In this document: piece by piece, positions 30,841 through 41,600 of the stretch | How positions within the stretch are numbered: the first letter of the stretch is position 1 | Layout: every line of letters starts with the position of its first letter | Assembly (NCBI GenBank): GCA_037176905.1 | Contig: JBBBWG010023334.1 | Coordinates: forward strand, 92,211-156,210 | Source: Azolla pinnata | Lineage: Eukaryota > Streptophyta > Polypodiopsida > Salviniales > Salviniaceae | DNA length: 64,000 nucleotides | Direction: 5' to 3' | The notes under the pieces: generated by a model | The model's input: the letters and a program-made list of their open reading frames with translations, nothing else | Told to the model about the DNA's origin: nothing | The model's database searches: none | Translations under genes and position numbers: made by a program

Positions 30841-32468
30841 TTAGATCTTCTCTGCAACCTTCCCGAAGGCATATGCAAGCCTCCCCAGCACATGCATGAG
30901 GCTATCAGTATGTTCTTTATGTTGTGCCCTGTCGAGATGACAGTTGAGATTTTGAGAATCTATGTGAGAGCTCAGGATCCTGTTACTGCTTTCCAACAGC
31001 GAACACAGTTCCTTGCCGAATATTTCACCATCTTCACTATATGGTTTCTTTCTTTTCTTCTTTCTACCTGGCAACATATCAGGTTCTTCGATGAAGCGTT
31101 CCTCGCATCCATTCAAGGAAAATCTTTCTCCGAAAAGCTCATCCTCAAAATTATCTACACAAGCAACGGGTAGAACTGAGAAAAACCCATCTAGAATTTT
31201 CACTTATCTACACAAGCAACAGGTAGAACTGAGGAAAACCCATCTAGAAATATCGTGGTGCATTCAAAGAACATGTTCCATCCAAAGAAAACTAAGATCT
31301 GTCGACAGAAACTATGATTTATGAATGCAGCCAAAAGTCTAAATTGATTTGATGCATCTGAAATGAAATACATACTAGATTTCTCTGTGCACATAACACA
31401 TATGCATATTCCCAAGAAAGCAAATCAATGCATATCAAACCCACATATCTTTGGCACAAGATTTCGCTTCTTAACAGAAAACGGAAAGAAAGAATGCAGT
31501 ATCCCCCGTACTTATCGAACAGAAATTCCATAAATCCTAAACCCTAATGCTTCAATGCACCAGGCCAGAGACATACCTTCCGGTGAAGCAAGGCTTTCAA
31601 TCGTGGGAGGGGGATCATTGTCTCTCTCGCCATTGCAATGATGGTCAACAGAAAGATCATGCCCTGTGATATTCTGTTCCAGAAGATTCTCCTTGGGAGC
31701 ATCAAAGAGCAACATCGGGCGATCGACATCCGGAAAAGCTCCATCATCACAGACGTCTCGACCGCTATCGAAGATGGTTCCAGGATCTGGGGAGATCCGA
31801 TGACTGTCTACACCAGCACTGGCTCCGAGGGATCTATCGAGGGAATCAAACACCTCGTGATCGAAACAGCCTGGGAGCTTAAGTTCTTTCCGAGCATCAT
31901 GGCTCATGATCCAGAAGGATTGCTTACCCTTCAGCGATTGCCAGTCGCGGATCCTCCTGTAATCGGCGGAGAGATTGCACCAGCGCTTGCGGCATTGGGC
32001 GGCGGAGCGAGAGGCGCCCATCTGGCCGCAGTAGTGGGCGATGGACAACCACTTCGATTCGCTGTTCATCAACCGGGGGGTGCTCTCGATCCCCTTCTCT
32101 CGCTCCTCTCGCGCCCTCGACCATTTCTCTTCCTCGATCCGCTTCGCCTCGATGAGGATCAGCGTTTCATCGCGGGACCAGCGTGGATATCTTCCTCCAG
32201 CTCGGGCTCCATTGGCATTCCGATTCCCACTGTTCCCGTTCCCATTCCCACGGCGATGGTTCCTTGCGCTTGCTTCTTCAGCCAACAATGGGTTACGACA
32301 GGGCACCTGGGATGTTCCTCCTCCTCCTCCTGCCGTTCCTCCCGCTCCTCCCGCTCCTCCCGCTCCTCCTCCTTCTTCGTCTTCGTCTTCTTCCGGACTC
32401 ATGAGATGCATGTCATCATCACCGGAGACCGTCTCCATCTCCACCTCCATCTCCATGGCCGGCATCAT
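30841..32468 (-). CDS. Trihelix transcription factor (ASR3-like)
   Basis: Exons: 31577-32468 and 30841-31154, 1206 nt, 401 aa. The N-terminus is acidic then Gly/Ala-rich (about 10-55) and Asn/Gly-rich (70-92), both likely disordered. The trihelix DNA-binding domain runs from about 93 to 180: PRWSRDETLILIEAKR, SESKWLSIAHYC and AAQCRKRWCNLSADYRRIRD, with the three regularly spaced tryptophans W97, W140 and W163 expected for the fold. A basic motif KKKRKK in exon 2 is a probable nuclear localisation signal, followed by a leucine-bearing helical C-terminus ending GRLAYAFGKVAEKI. The wording resembles the ASR3-type group, whose Arabidopsis member represses immune genes; the targets here are unknown. 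The intron acceptor lies in a 53-bp tandem duplication; the downstream copy (31155) is used because the other gives an immediate stop. Confidence 0.9.
31151..31256. repeat. 53-bp tandem duplication carrying two copies of the trihelix intron acceptor
   Basis: Copies begin at 31151 and 31204 (TTATCTACACAAGCAAC, then GGTAGAACTGAG and AAAACCCATCTAGAA) and differ at about two positions before diverging at the end. On the - strand each contains GTTGCTTGTGTAG followed by AT, that is, the same 3' splice site. Confidence 0.9.
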
Positions 32469-32639
32469 CGGTGCGGGGATGAGAAGCGCGCAGGCAGGCA
32501 GGCATTCGCGGTGGAGCCCAACTCCATCCCACTGCGGATTAAATCGGATCCAAGCGAAGAATTGCAGAGATCATGGAGGAGTTCTGAAGATCTGTCCGCG
32601 TTTTTCAGATTGCAGAGAAGAGAGGAATCCATGGCAGAA

Positions 32640-32700
32640 ACCCTAATGTCCAGAGAAGAAGAAGAAGAAGGAGGAGGAGGAGGAGGGTTTTTGGTATTTC
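32640..32700. repeat. GAAGAAG/GGAGGAGG tract upstream of the trihelix start
   Basis: A purine triplet run on the + strand (pyrimidine CTT/CTC in the transcript) about 190-220 nt before the start codon, probably in the 5' UTR or core promoter. Confidence 0.75.
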
Positions 32701-32856
32701 CCAAAATACCCCTGGGATTTCAAAACCTCCTCTTCCCAGCTTCTTCTGCAAACACAAGTAGAACACAAAAAAAGGGGGAGTAAATAAAAGTGCAAGAAGA
32801 GCTCACTGCAATGTTTTGGAGTATTTTAGATGTTCTCAACGTTTGCGATACTGATG

Positions 32857-33723
32857 AAATATTCTGGAATGCTGTGGATTGTCCTCGACTGTTCCGAATA
32901 TTTCATATCAAACATTCGTACGAGTTTGCGTTAGATTTGTTATCGTAGCGGCCGAAGGTCTGATAGGTGTATCAAGAAGTCGTGGGTGCGGGGGGGGGGG
33001 GTTCCAAATCTTTGGATGACATTAGCCATAGAGTGCCAGATTTAATGTATACCTCTATGACTGTTTAATGTAAGGTATTTAGAATAGTCGAGAACGTTCT
33101 ACAACGTTCCGGAGTATTTTTAAAGTATTTTGAAAATTCGTAATACTTACGATAATAACAAAGTATTCTAAAATGTTGTAGAATGTTCTTGATTATTCTA
33201 TACATCTTTTACTAAGCATTCATATAAGTTTACGATAAATCTGCCCCATGGAAAGAAATAAATGGTGGAAAAATGGAATCCGAGCATTGAATAGGGTTTT
33301 TATCACGTCATCGACAAGGAACAGAAAGTGGGAAGGTTGCTTTGTAATTAAGATATTAAAGGCATGGGAAGACGTCCGACAAGGCTTAGTCTTGCTTTCC
33401 CTGTAATCAAAGGAATATTTCGAAACATTGCAGAATGTTCTCGACTATTCCAAATATCTTCTACTAAGCATTCATATAAGTTCATGATGAAAGATGGAAC
33501 AAGAAGAATAGATTGATATGTCGTCGGCTCACATTTAAATGCCTTTTGACATGGGCTAAGGAAGCTACTATTGTTTATATTATTCTAAGATCTTATAGAA
33601 CCTTCTAGAAATTTCCAAAACTTCTCAGATGCATTTGACTTGAGATGCCTTTGACATGGATGGGGTAAGGAAGCTTCTAAGTTTTTATTATTTTGAGATC
33701 TTATAGAACCTTCTAGAAATTTC
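32857..33723. promoter_or_regulatory. Cluster of heat-shock-element-like arrays upstream of the trihelix gene
   Basis: Alternating GAA/TTC triplets at exact 5-bp spacing recur here. GAAccTTCtaGAAatTTC is a perfect four-unit element, present twice (33598-33615 and 33706-33723). GAAcgTTCtaCAAcgTTC, continuing to GAG, spans 33092-33114. A seven-unit array with three variant units spans 33166-33198. A related array (TTG-GAA-TTC-GAC-TTC) spans about 33428-33450. A degenerate copy lies near 32877-32897. The arrays sit about 0.6-1.25 kb upstream of the trihelix start codon. Heat-shock factors bind nGAAnnTTCnnGAAn; binding and function here are inferred from sequence only. Confidence 0.6.
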
Positions 33724-33745
33724 TAAAACATTTTGGATGTATATA
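33541..33745. repeat. About 105-bp tandem duplication, each copy with a perfect heat-shock element
   Basis: Copies share TTTGACATGG, TAAGGAAGCT, GATCTTATAGAACCTTC and TAGAAATTTC, at about 33545-33640 and 33650-33745. Elsewhere in the region another diverged unit recurs, ending CTACTAAGCATTCATATAAG (about 33211-33231 and 33460-33481). Confidence 0.8.
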
Positions 33746-34429
33746 TGATCAATCGGAACATGCGAGGACGATATATCAGCAAACGGCCATCAAGAAGAAA
33801 AAGCAAAGCCTTCATGAACGCATCGTTGCCTTGTTATAGTCGATGAAAGCGGTTTCGACATAGCCCCGGATCGAGATCAAAACACCGAGGATCTGCTCCC
33901 AGATTAACCGTAAGAAGCAACAAGGTCGATCGATCGCTTGTCGAAGATTTCGTCATCGGATCGTTTGGAAGAGCTAAAAATTTTCCCGCTAACTGACTGA
34001 TCGACTGACAGACCGATCGATTAGACTCGGGCGGGTGGGAAAGGAGGTCAACTCCGCGTGGAGGGAGAATCGGCCACGATCTCGGAAAAGATCGGGTTCT
34101 GCTTTCTGGCAATCATCGTGCACGAGTGGGGCATATGTAACATGCATCGAACGAAAGGAACGGTTTTTTTTGTCGAACATTCGTCGTCGGCTTCTCTCTG
34201 CTTTGGACCCCAAGACTCTCCCATCTTTCTTCTGGGTTGCCCCCCAGAGGCCCCGAAATTCCCCAGAGCATTGAGAGCAAACCCTCAACAGCTTTCGACG
34301 ATAATTATATCGAGAGAAAGAAGGCATGAGATTTGGGTATCGAGAGTCTGGCTCTCGATGATCGGTATCCGGCCGATTGGAGGCCCCTTGCCCTTAAATT
34401 CTACGAAATCAATCCAGTGGTCGCGAAGC

Positions 34430-34775
34430 ATTCATCAAAAAAGCATCGCTAATTGAGCTAATCCGCGACGCCAGACAGACTTAATCCGCAACGCCAGACA
34501 GAGACTTAATCTTAACTTAAACTTAGAACATTGGACTGAATAGATTAATCCGGAGCCGATGCTCCGGTGGTCGCGATGCATTCATCAAAAAAGCATCGCT
34601 AATTAAGCTAATCCGCAACATCAGACAGACTTAATCCGCAAAGCCAGATAGACTTAATCCACAACGCCAGACAGACTTAGACTTAATCCACAACGCCAGA
34701 CAGACTTAGACTTAATCCACAACGCCAGACAGACGTAGACTTAATCTTAAATTAAACTTAGAACATTGGACTAAA
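34430..34775. repeat. Nested tandem repeats (about 200-bp duplication with 20-30-bp inner units)
   Basis: An outer duplication (GCATTCATCAAAAAAGCATC ... ACTTAGAACATTGGACT) begins near 34429 and 34570. Inside it, units of the type CAACGCCAGACAGACTTA expand from two to about five copies. There is no gene. It lies in the DNA downstream of the EF-hand gene. Confidence 0.8.
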
Positions 34776-34970
34776 TTAGGGCTCCATAGCTAGCTGGCTA
34801 ATTGAAGAGAGGATTTTTTTTTTTTTATCTCGACCCTGACCAAGCTCCAGAACTGCGTGTGTTTCGGCGACAATTAGTGGGCAGTAAGGGTGTGATTAAG
34901 GGAGTCAGTAGGGAGATTAATTATTTCAATACCAATATGTACAAAAGAAGCCGAGATATGTCGATGTTAA

Positions 34971-35217
34971 CCTAATTATGGATCGATCTGAACCTAATTA
35001 TGGATCGATCTGAACCTAATTATGGATCGATCTGGACCTAATTATCGATCGATCTGGACCTAATTATCGATCGATCTGGACCTAATTATCGATCGACCTG
35101 AACCTAATTATCGATCGACCTGAACCTAATTATCGATCGACCTGAACCTAATTATCGATCGACCTGAAGCTAATTACGAATCGACCTGAAGCTAATTACC
35201 GATCGATGCCGGCTGCC
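34971..35217. repeat. 22-bp tandem array, about 11 copies, ending inside the EF-hand coding sequence
   Basis: Units of the form AACCTAATTATCGATCGACC plus TG repeat without spacers, and homogeneous sub-blocks share variants (GGATCGATCTG, CGATCGATCTG, CGATCGACCTG). The last unit, with TAATTACCGATCGATGCC, includes the stop codon (35196-35198) and the codons for the terminal Gly-Ile-Asp-Arg of the EF-hand protein on the - strand. Confidence 0.92.
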
Positions 35218-35447
35218 ATCATGTGCTTGAACTCGTCGAAGCTGATCTGGCCGTCGCCGTTGAGGTCGAAGGCTCGAATCATGTTCTGGCAATCGACGAG
35301 CAGCTTGCCTTGCTTGAGGCCCATGGCGTTGAGCACGGATTGGAGCTCCTGCGCGCAGATGAAGCCATTGCCGTTCTTGTCGAAGAGATCGAACGCATTC
35401 CGTAGATCCTCTTCCTCCTCCTCATCAGCATCAACATCATCATCACC

Positions 35448-35479
<32 letters not shown>

Positions 35480-36431
35480 CATCTTCTTCTTCTTCTTCTT
35501 CGCGATCGTCGAGATGGGCAGATGAAGATGCGATGGCAATGCGATCGTCATCGCCGATTTGGGCGGCGATCGGATCGGCCGATCGAAGAGCCGCAGCATC
35601 GTCGAGCTCCGAGGAGGGCAAGCCATGGTCAGATTCCATCCCCACCTCCTCCTCGATCCTCTTCTTCGCCTTCTTCGCCATCGATTTCGCCTCCTCCGTC
35701 ATCGATTTCGCCTCCTCCGTCATCGATTTCGCCTCCTCCGTCATCGATTTCGCCTCCTCCGTCATCGATTTCGACTTCTCCGTCATCGATTTCGCCTCCT
35801 CCGTCATCGATTTCGAATTCTTCATCGTCGATTTCGACTTCTTCGCCGTAGCGGTGCCCATGCCCTGGTTGAGGTTGTAGTAGAAGGCGACAAAGGCGTC
35901 GAAATCGAGGGTTCGATCGGAGCCGCCGCGATCGGCGGCGTCGAGCAGCAGCAACGCGGAGGAGAGCAGCTCGTTGCCGTCGGCGTCGATGCCGAGCATG
36001 CGCAGCGACGAGTGGAGCTCGTGGGCGCTCAGGCGCCCGTCGCGGTTCTCGTCGAAGTGCTCGAAGATGAATCGGAGCCCATCGTGCATCTCCGAGAAGC
36101 TCTTCGCGGTGTCGGCGGTGCCAGAATCATCGGGATTGGCGGTGCCAGAATCATCGGGATTGGCGGTGCCAGAATCATCGGGATTGGCGGTGCCCGCAGA
36201 GCCAGAGCCAGAGCCGGGAGCAGAGCCAGATTCGGAGCCAGAATCATCAGACTCGCCAGATTCCGAGGAGCCTGGGTTTGAGCCCGAGCCCGATTCCGAG
36301 GAGCCTGGGGCCGGAACAGGCGACGAATCGGGCGATCCATCGGCTTGTATCGGATTGTGGAAGTAGAGCATCGGGTTCCTGATCCTCGACGCGAGCGCCG
36401 TGGGCGCCCAAGAGAACAAGGACGGTGCCAT
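35196..36431 (-). CDS. Intronless EF-hand calcium-binding protein with two internal amino-acid repeat blocks
   Basis: A single open frame of 411 aa. Order: N-terminus 1-30 (not a clear signal peptide); Ser/Gly/Pro-rich stretch 31-80; three GTANPDDS repeats (about 80-104); a first EF-hand pair with one canonical loop DENRDGRLSAHE (127-138) and one degenerate partner (about 164-178); about seven KSMTEEA-type heptads (about 201-251); a linker; an Asp/Glu run (about 310-341); then a good EF-hand pair with loops DKNGNGFICAQE (351-362) and DLNGDGQISFDE (389-400). The two lobes resemble calmodulin-like (CML) proteins, but these are usually 150-220 aa with a short linker, so the 170-residue insert is unusual. 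The heptads may form a helix or coiled coil. A calcium-sensor role is a family inference; the partner is unknown. Both repeat blocks are coding minisatellites (24-nt and 21-nt units). Confidence 0.85.
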
Positions 36432-37430
36432 TGGTCTCTTCTGTCTCTTTGTCTCTTGTCCCTTGCCTCTATGTGAAATGTGAAAGGGAGGAAATCCCAG
36501 AGCTCGAGCGCGCGATCATATATAGAGAAGTTTCTCGGCCCAAATAACAATCTGCAATGGCTTTCTTCGGGACCACATTCGGCCGCGTCATGTGCCCGTC
36601 CATGAATTCGAAACAACTGTCAATCTCCGCTCTTCTGTATTTCCTTCTTCTTTCTTTTTTCTCGCACTCGTATCGGCTCCAGAGAGTCTGGCCCTCGCGA
36701 ACACGCTTCTCCGCGAATGCGCGTAGTAGCCGTCCACGTCCTCCTCCTACTCGGGGACCTTCGGTTCTCCAAGTGTGAAACCAGACGGCGAAACCTCGCC
36801 GGATATCTGGCTCTGTAAAATGCTCTGTTTCACCGGGCTATCCCGTGAACAGAACGGAAAGAAAGAAAGAAAGATAGATTAACGTCTTCTTGCTTCGTTA
36901 GGCTAATATGGCCCATGCGACAAAAAGCGTACGCTAATGTTCGGATGCCATACGTATTTAGCGTATTAATACGCGTATAGTACGTGCCAGTCTGAACGTA
37001 CGTTTTCCTTACCTTTTTTTTAAAAATAAAAAATACTTAGAGAATGCGTATTTCGTACAATACATTCGATACTTGGCGCTTTTGAAAAATTCGGCATATT
37101 AATCTTTTATTTCCTTTTTTTTCCCCCTCTTCAGTTTCTCACCTTAATTCCGTTTTTTTTTCCTTCTTCTGCATTTCGTCAGAGTTCAACTATAAGCTTG
37201 TTTTATAAATACGTATTACACCGATTTTCTTTTCAAGTACATCAAATACTATAATTAACGAATGAACATAATATTTGACTAAACAACATTAAGGTATAGT
37301 ACATGTTATACTACCGATGCAATATTATACGTATTTAAACGTTAAATACGCCTGCGTAAACAGCCTTTGCCCGACTGAAAGGCGCAGCAGTTGAATGGGC
37401 AACCCCAACTCCAACTGAAATTCGGGCCAA
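36432..37430. other. Upstream region of the EF-hand gene; no gene recognised
   Basis: Short frames only. 36900-37350 is AT-rich with many TACGTATT-like words (ACGTATTTAGCGTATTAATACGCG near 36952). No RNA gene or conserved protein seen. Confidence 0.3.
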
Positions 37431-37439
37431 GGCATTTTT

Positions 37440-38190
37440 GTTCAACTGTCGCTAACCCTTATCTTTGATCTCGGAACCCTAGCTCTAACCACGTCAATCC
37501 TAACCCTATCCCTAATCTCCCGCTCTCGAAACCCTGCCTCTTAACCGCATTAATCCTAGCTTTAACCCTAATAGTAAACCCTAACCCTACAGGTTTCACG
37601 GGTCGCAAATGCACTTCCAATCTCTTCGCTAACTCTAATCTCCAATCCCAAAACCCTAGCTCCAGCCGTGTTAATCCTAACCCTAACCCTAACCCTAACC
37701 TTATGAGTTCTGTGAGTCGCAAATGCACTTCCCAATTCGTCGCTAAACCCTAATCTCCGATCCCAGAACTTTGACCTCCAACCGCATTAATCCTAACCCT
37801 AGCCCTAACCCTACGAGTTCCACAAGCTGCAAACGCATTTTTCGTTCACCGTGTTGCTAAACCTGATCTCCGATCTCGAAACCCTAGCTCCAGCCGCGTT
37901 CAATCCTAACCCTAGCCCTAATAGTAAACCCTAACCATAACCCTAATGTCAAAGTCCTAACCCCAATCCTAACCCTAACCCTAACCCTAGCCCTAATAGT
38001 AAACCCTAACCATGACCCTGATGTTAAAGTCCTAACCCTAGTCCTAACCTTAAACCTAACCTTAACCCTAACCCTAACCCTAACCCTAACCCTAACCCTA
38101 ACCCTTACCCGAGCCCTTAATAATAAACCTTAACCATAACCCTAATGTTAAAGTCCTAACCCTAGTCCTAACCCTAACCCTAACCATAGT
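37440..38190. repeat. CCCTAA-rich, subtelomere-like tandem array
   Basis: Left part: a unit of about 112 bp recurs with anchor words TCGCAAATGCACTTCC (37601, 37714), a diverged copy CTGCAAACGCATTTTT (37826), CCCTAGCTCCAGCC, and CCCTAACCCTAA islands. Right part: a unit of the form CCCTAATAGTAAACC, ATAACCCTAATG, AAAGTCCTAACC recurs near 37914, 37988 and 38112. Between the last two, about seven perfect CCCTAA hexamers run at about 38064-38106. Hexamers (TTAGGG-type) predominate over the CCCTAAA heptamer usual in plants. Confidence 0.9.
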
Positions 38191-38646
38191 CCTCTCTTTG
38201 ATGCGTTCTGTCTTTCGGTCGATCGATCCATCGAGCAAAGGCCATGGGAGCTGGTTCAAGCTCACCGTCGTCCTCCGCTTGCCAGATGTTGCTGGGTGGA
38301 GATGAGCCTGTGCTTTTCTTGCCATGGATTCCATCAGAGCTCGTCTGGCTTCGTTTTAGCATATACTACTGGATCGAAACCGCACCATCGAGATCGGGAA
38401 GATTTGGGTGAGAAGAGCCGTACCCATCCTGTTGGTGGACGAGGGCGACCGTGGAGCGGACAAGAGAAGCAACACGGAGAACTTCAACGCAGGCAGAGAA
38501 AGAAGAAAAGAAAAAGGAAGAGGTGGGGCGGGGGGAAGGAAAGGAACCCTATGTACCTTCCTTCCTTTCTCCATCGCTATATCAAATCCAAAGCTTCATA
38601 ATGAGGCTTGCAGGACATCAGAAAAAGGAACACACGGAATTTGGGA

Positions 38647-38692
<46 letters not shown>

Positions 38693-41600
38693 TTTGTGCA
38701 GGTTGAAAAGCAGAAAGCTCGTGATCTGGTAAGATTGTGCGTTTTGGAACCTCTTGATTTTGGTAAAGTGCGGGTTTTAAATTAAAAGCACAAACCTCTT
38801 GATTGATTTGGTAAAGAGTTTCTGCTGCTGAAAGTACAAAGATCTTGATTTGATGCTCTGTGTGTATGATGAAAGCACAAAGCTCTTCAATTGCACACAA
38901 AAACTCTTGATTTGGGAGTGCATTCTATGTAGCATTCTTGTGTACATACACCTATATTTCATGGAAGAGAAGTTGGGAAGGGCAGATCATGCACGATGAT
39001 TATAGAGAAAGTGCGAGGAGACAGATTATTTCCTCAGGGTGTATGATTTACATGAACATCGGCATTTCTGTGGCTTCTTGTCGGGTGAGCAGGATGAGCT
39101 GATGATGCATAATCTCAGGAGCTGATAGCGGGTTCATAATTGGACATCAAAGCTCAGGAGGGATAGACAATGTGGATTCTGGAGAGTGCAAGGATGTTTG
39201 TGGGTCTTGCAAGTGATGATCACCAGGGTCTTGCAAGGTCAAGAGAAGGAGCTAGATGGACAGTACACCAAGCAGTATTGCACATGGGAAAGAAAGCTCA
39301 GGAGAGATAGCGCCGATGCAGAGGGCGAGTTAGGGCAGCAAGCCGTTTTGTCCAGAACACTTGCAGTAGCTTGATCCATACCCAAATTACACAAGGCCAG
39401 AGTCGATCACAAACTTTCATGGTCTTGATCCTGGGACTAGGGCAGCTCGATTATACGAGTGTTATACATGAATCAAGTCTACCTTGCGCCGCAATGTGCA
39501 TGCTGCTAGAAGGAGAAGTGTTTGCATCTTGATGAAGCTCGAGATGAGCAGTCGATGAGTAGGGCAGTATTTGGTGAGTGAGGATGAACTGATATCATCA
39601 TGCATAATAATTAGGAGTGGAGCTGATGATGAGGAGGAGGATAGTGGTGATGATGAGCTGAGATGGAAGCCCTTGGTGGCCATGTCTTCTTATAAAAGTG
39701 CTGGCTAAGGGCCACTTTTATCTTATTTATGTTTGTGGTCTCTATTGACTTGCTCACTGGGGACAATCAATCTATATAAACATGGCCATGCATATGAAGA
39801 CAAGGAGACATGATCCTTTGGCAGGAAGAAAAACCTGAATTGTTAACTTCCTGACATGTTTCTGAAGTTCATATACATGTCTACCTTTTGTTTTATCAAC
39901 CAATCAATCATTATGGCATGTTACTCGGTACGTTCGTATTACAGCATCCAAGTAAGTGCATGTGCTTTCTCTGTAGATCATCTGCACAAGATCTAGATGA
40001 AGGTTTATAATCTGATCTTTTAACTGGTGAGCTCTTACATTGCATGCTCACATTGACCTTTAGGGTGCCTAGGAAGTGACTATGCAATTCATAGCTGCTT
40101 CATGATTAACCTTGGACTTGTGCTCTTTGGGTCAACATACTTGAATTTGGATTTGAGGTCCCCTTCCCAAGAGGAAGCATTCATCATAATCATCCTGACT
40201 GATATGCTTTCTTCATATATGCTTCTTCCTTCTCCACATACGCTAGAAGCTCTCTCTACATATCAAGCCTCAAAGGGTTGGTTCTCTCTTGCTGCCAAGG
40301 AAACTTTCAACAGGTTCGATGTACTTCTTGGAGGTGAGTTTCTGCACTTTGTGTTTTTCATCTCTATGATAGATCAATACCTCATCATAACTAGCTAACA
40401 TGTATCGATCAGCTCATCGTAGTAGTACATGTAAGCGATCATATCTATGTGACATTGGAGTATGTGAACTTGAGAATACTGTTCACCTGCTTGCAGTTCA
40501 CATGCAAATCACAAGGCAGATAGGTGTGTGTACTGCTAATATATATGAATAGTGTGGGTCTTGTGTATGCATAGTAACTCCAAACAAACACAGATTCTCT
40601 TGTATTCAGGAATGCCACTGTTGTATAGCCTGTTCATGGCCCGTGCATATGCAAGGGGGAGTTCCCATGTGACACGCACAAAGGAACAGAACAGATGTAA
40701 GTAAAGCCTTGGAATTGTGATCCGTTCTTCCAAATAGAGCAGCTTTTGCCGCAACTTTGAGTTTTAGTTTGCAAATTGCTGAGGGCTGACAGAAGAGCCA
40801 CGTACTAATCTCCTGATGATGGAAGCTCAGTGTCTAATGTCGAGATTAATCATCTGGCCACAATCCTCTAGTGTCTCAAATCAAATCATTTGTCTTATCG
40901 TCAGGGTATAATTATCCCTCAATCGCGAGGTTTAAATCTGTCCAATGTTGAGATTGGCCTCCTTGATGCCATCTCTAATCCTTAGGAGTATTGATTTCCT
41001 ATACCCTTGATGTGCTTAGTAAACCTCAGTGATCCATGTTACTTTGTTATCAGAATGGTTGGAGAGTGAAATCAAACGAGTTCTGCTTCATCTCTTTAGT
41101 CATAGTCCATGTCCTTCAAAACTATTTCATGCTTTTGTAGCTATCCTGTCATGTTACTTGGTGACGGTTGTTGGTTGTAAAACGGTTGTTGGAGCTTGCC
41201 CAAACTGAAACCAAATATCTGCCAATTCCTGACAGTACCAGTATGCATGTGCAACACAAGCAGCTACCATGTATCTGCTAGAAAACTCATCAATAGGTCT
41301 TGGTTAACTTACATGACAGCTTTTTGTGTGAAGCTTTTGGGGGGGCATTTCTCCTACCTACCTAACTCATTCTGTTTTTCTGCCTTTGAATGCACATTAA
41401 CATCATTCATGAAGCAGATGCAATCTTTTCAAGAACCACCATTACGCATCTCAGTGCACCAATATATCTTGTATTCCATAAAATGAAGCTGTTTTTCATC
41501 AAACTTCGCTCCCCAACCTTGCTAAAGGTCAGTTCATGTACTGTGGAGAAGTAGATACCTTACCGCAGAAGCATGCACACCATGCTACAACCTGATCTTC

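Noticed and set aside
31638-32783. 381-codon frame on the + strand
   Set aside because: Exact antisense shadow of trihelix exon 1, which has the real domain on the - strand.
34971-35217. CRISPR-like regular short repeats
   Set aside because: The 22-bp units are head to tail with no unique spacers, in a plant nuclear context; this is a minisatellite.
35559-36281. 240-codon Arg/Val-rich frame on the + strand
   Set aside because: Antisense shadow of the EF-hand gene; its repeats are the complement of the heptad and GTANPDDS minisatellites.
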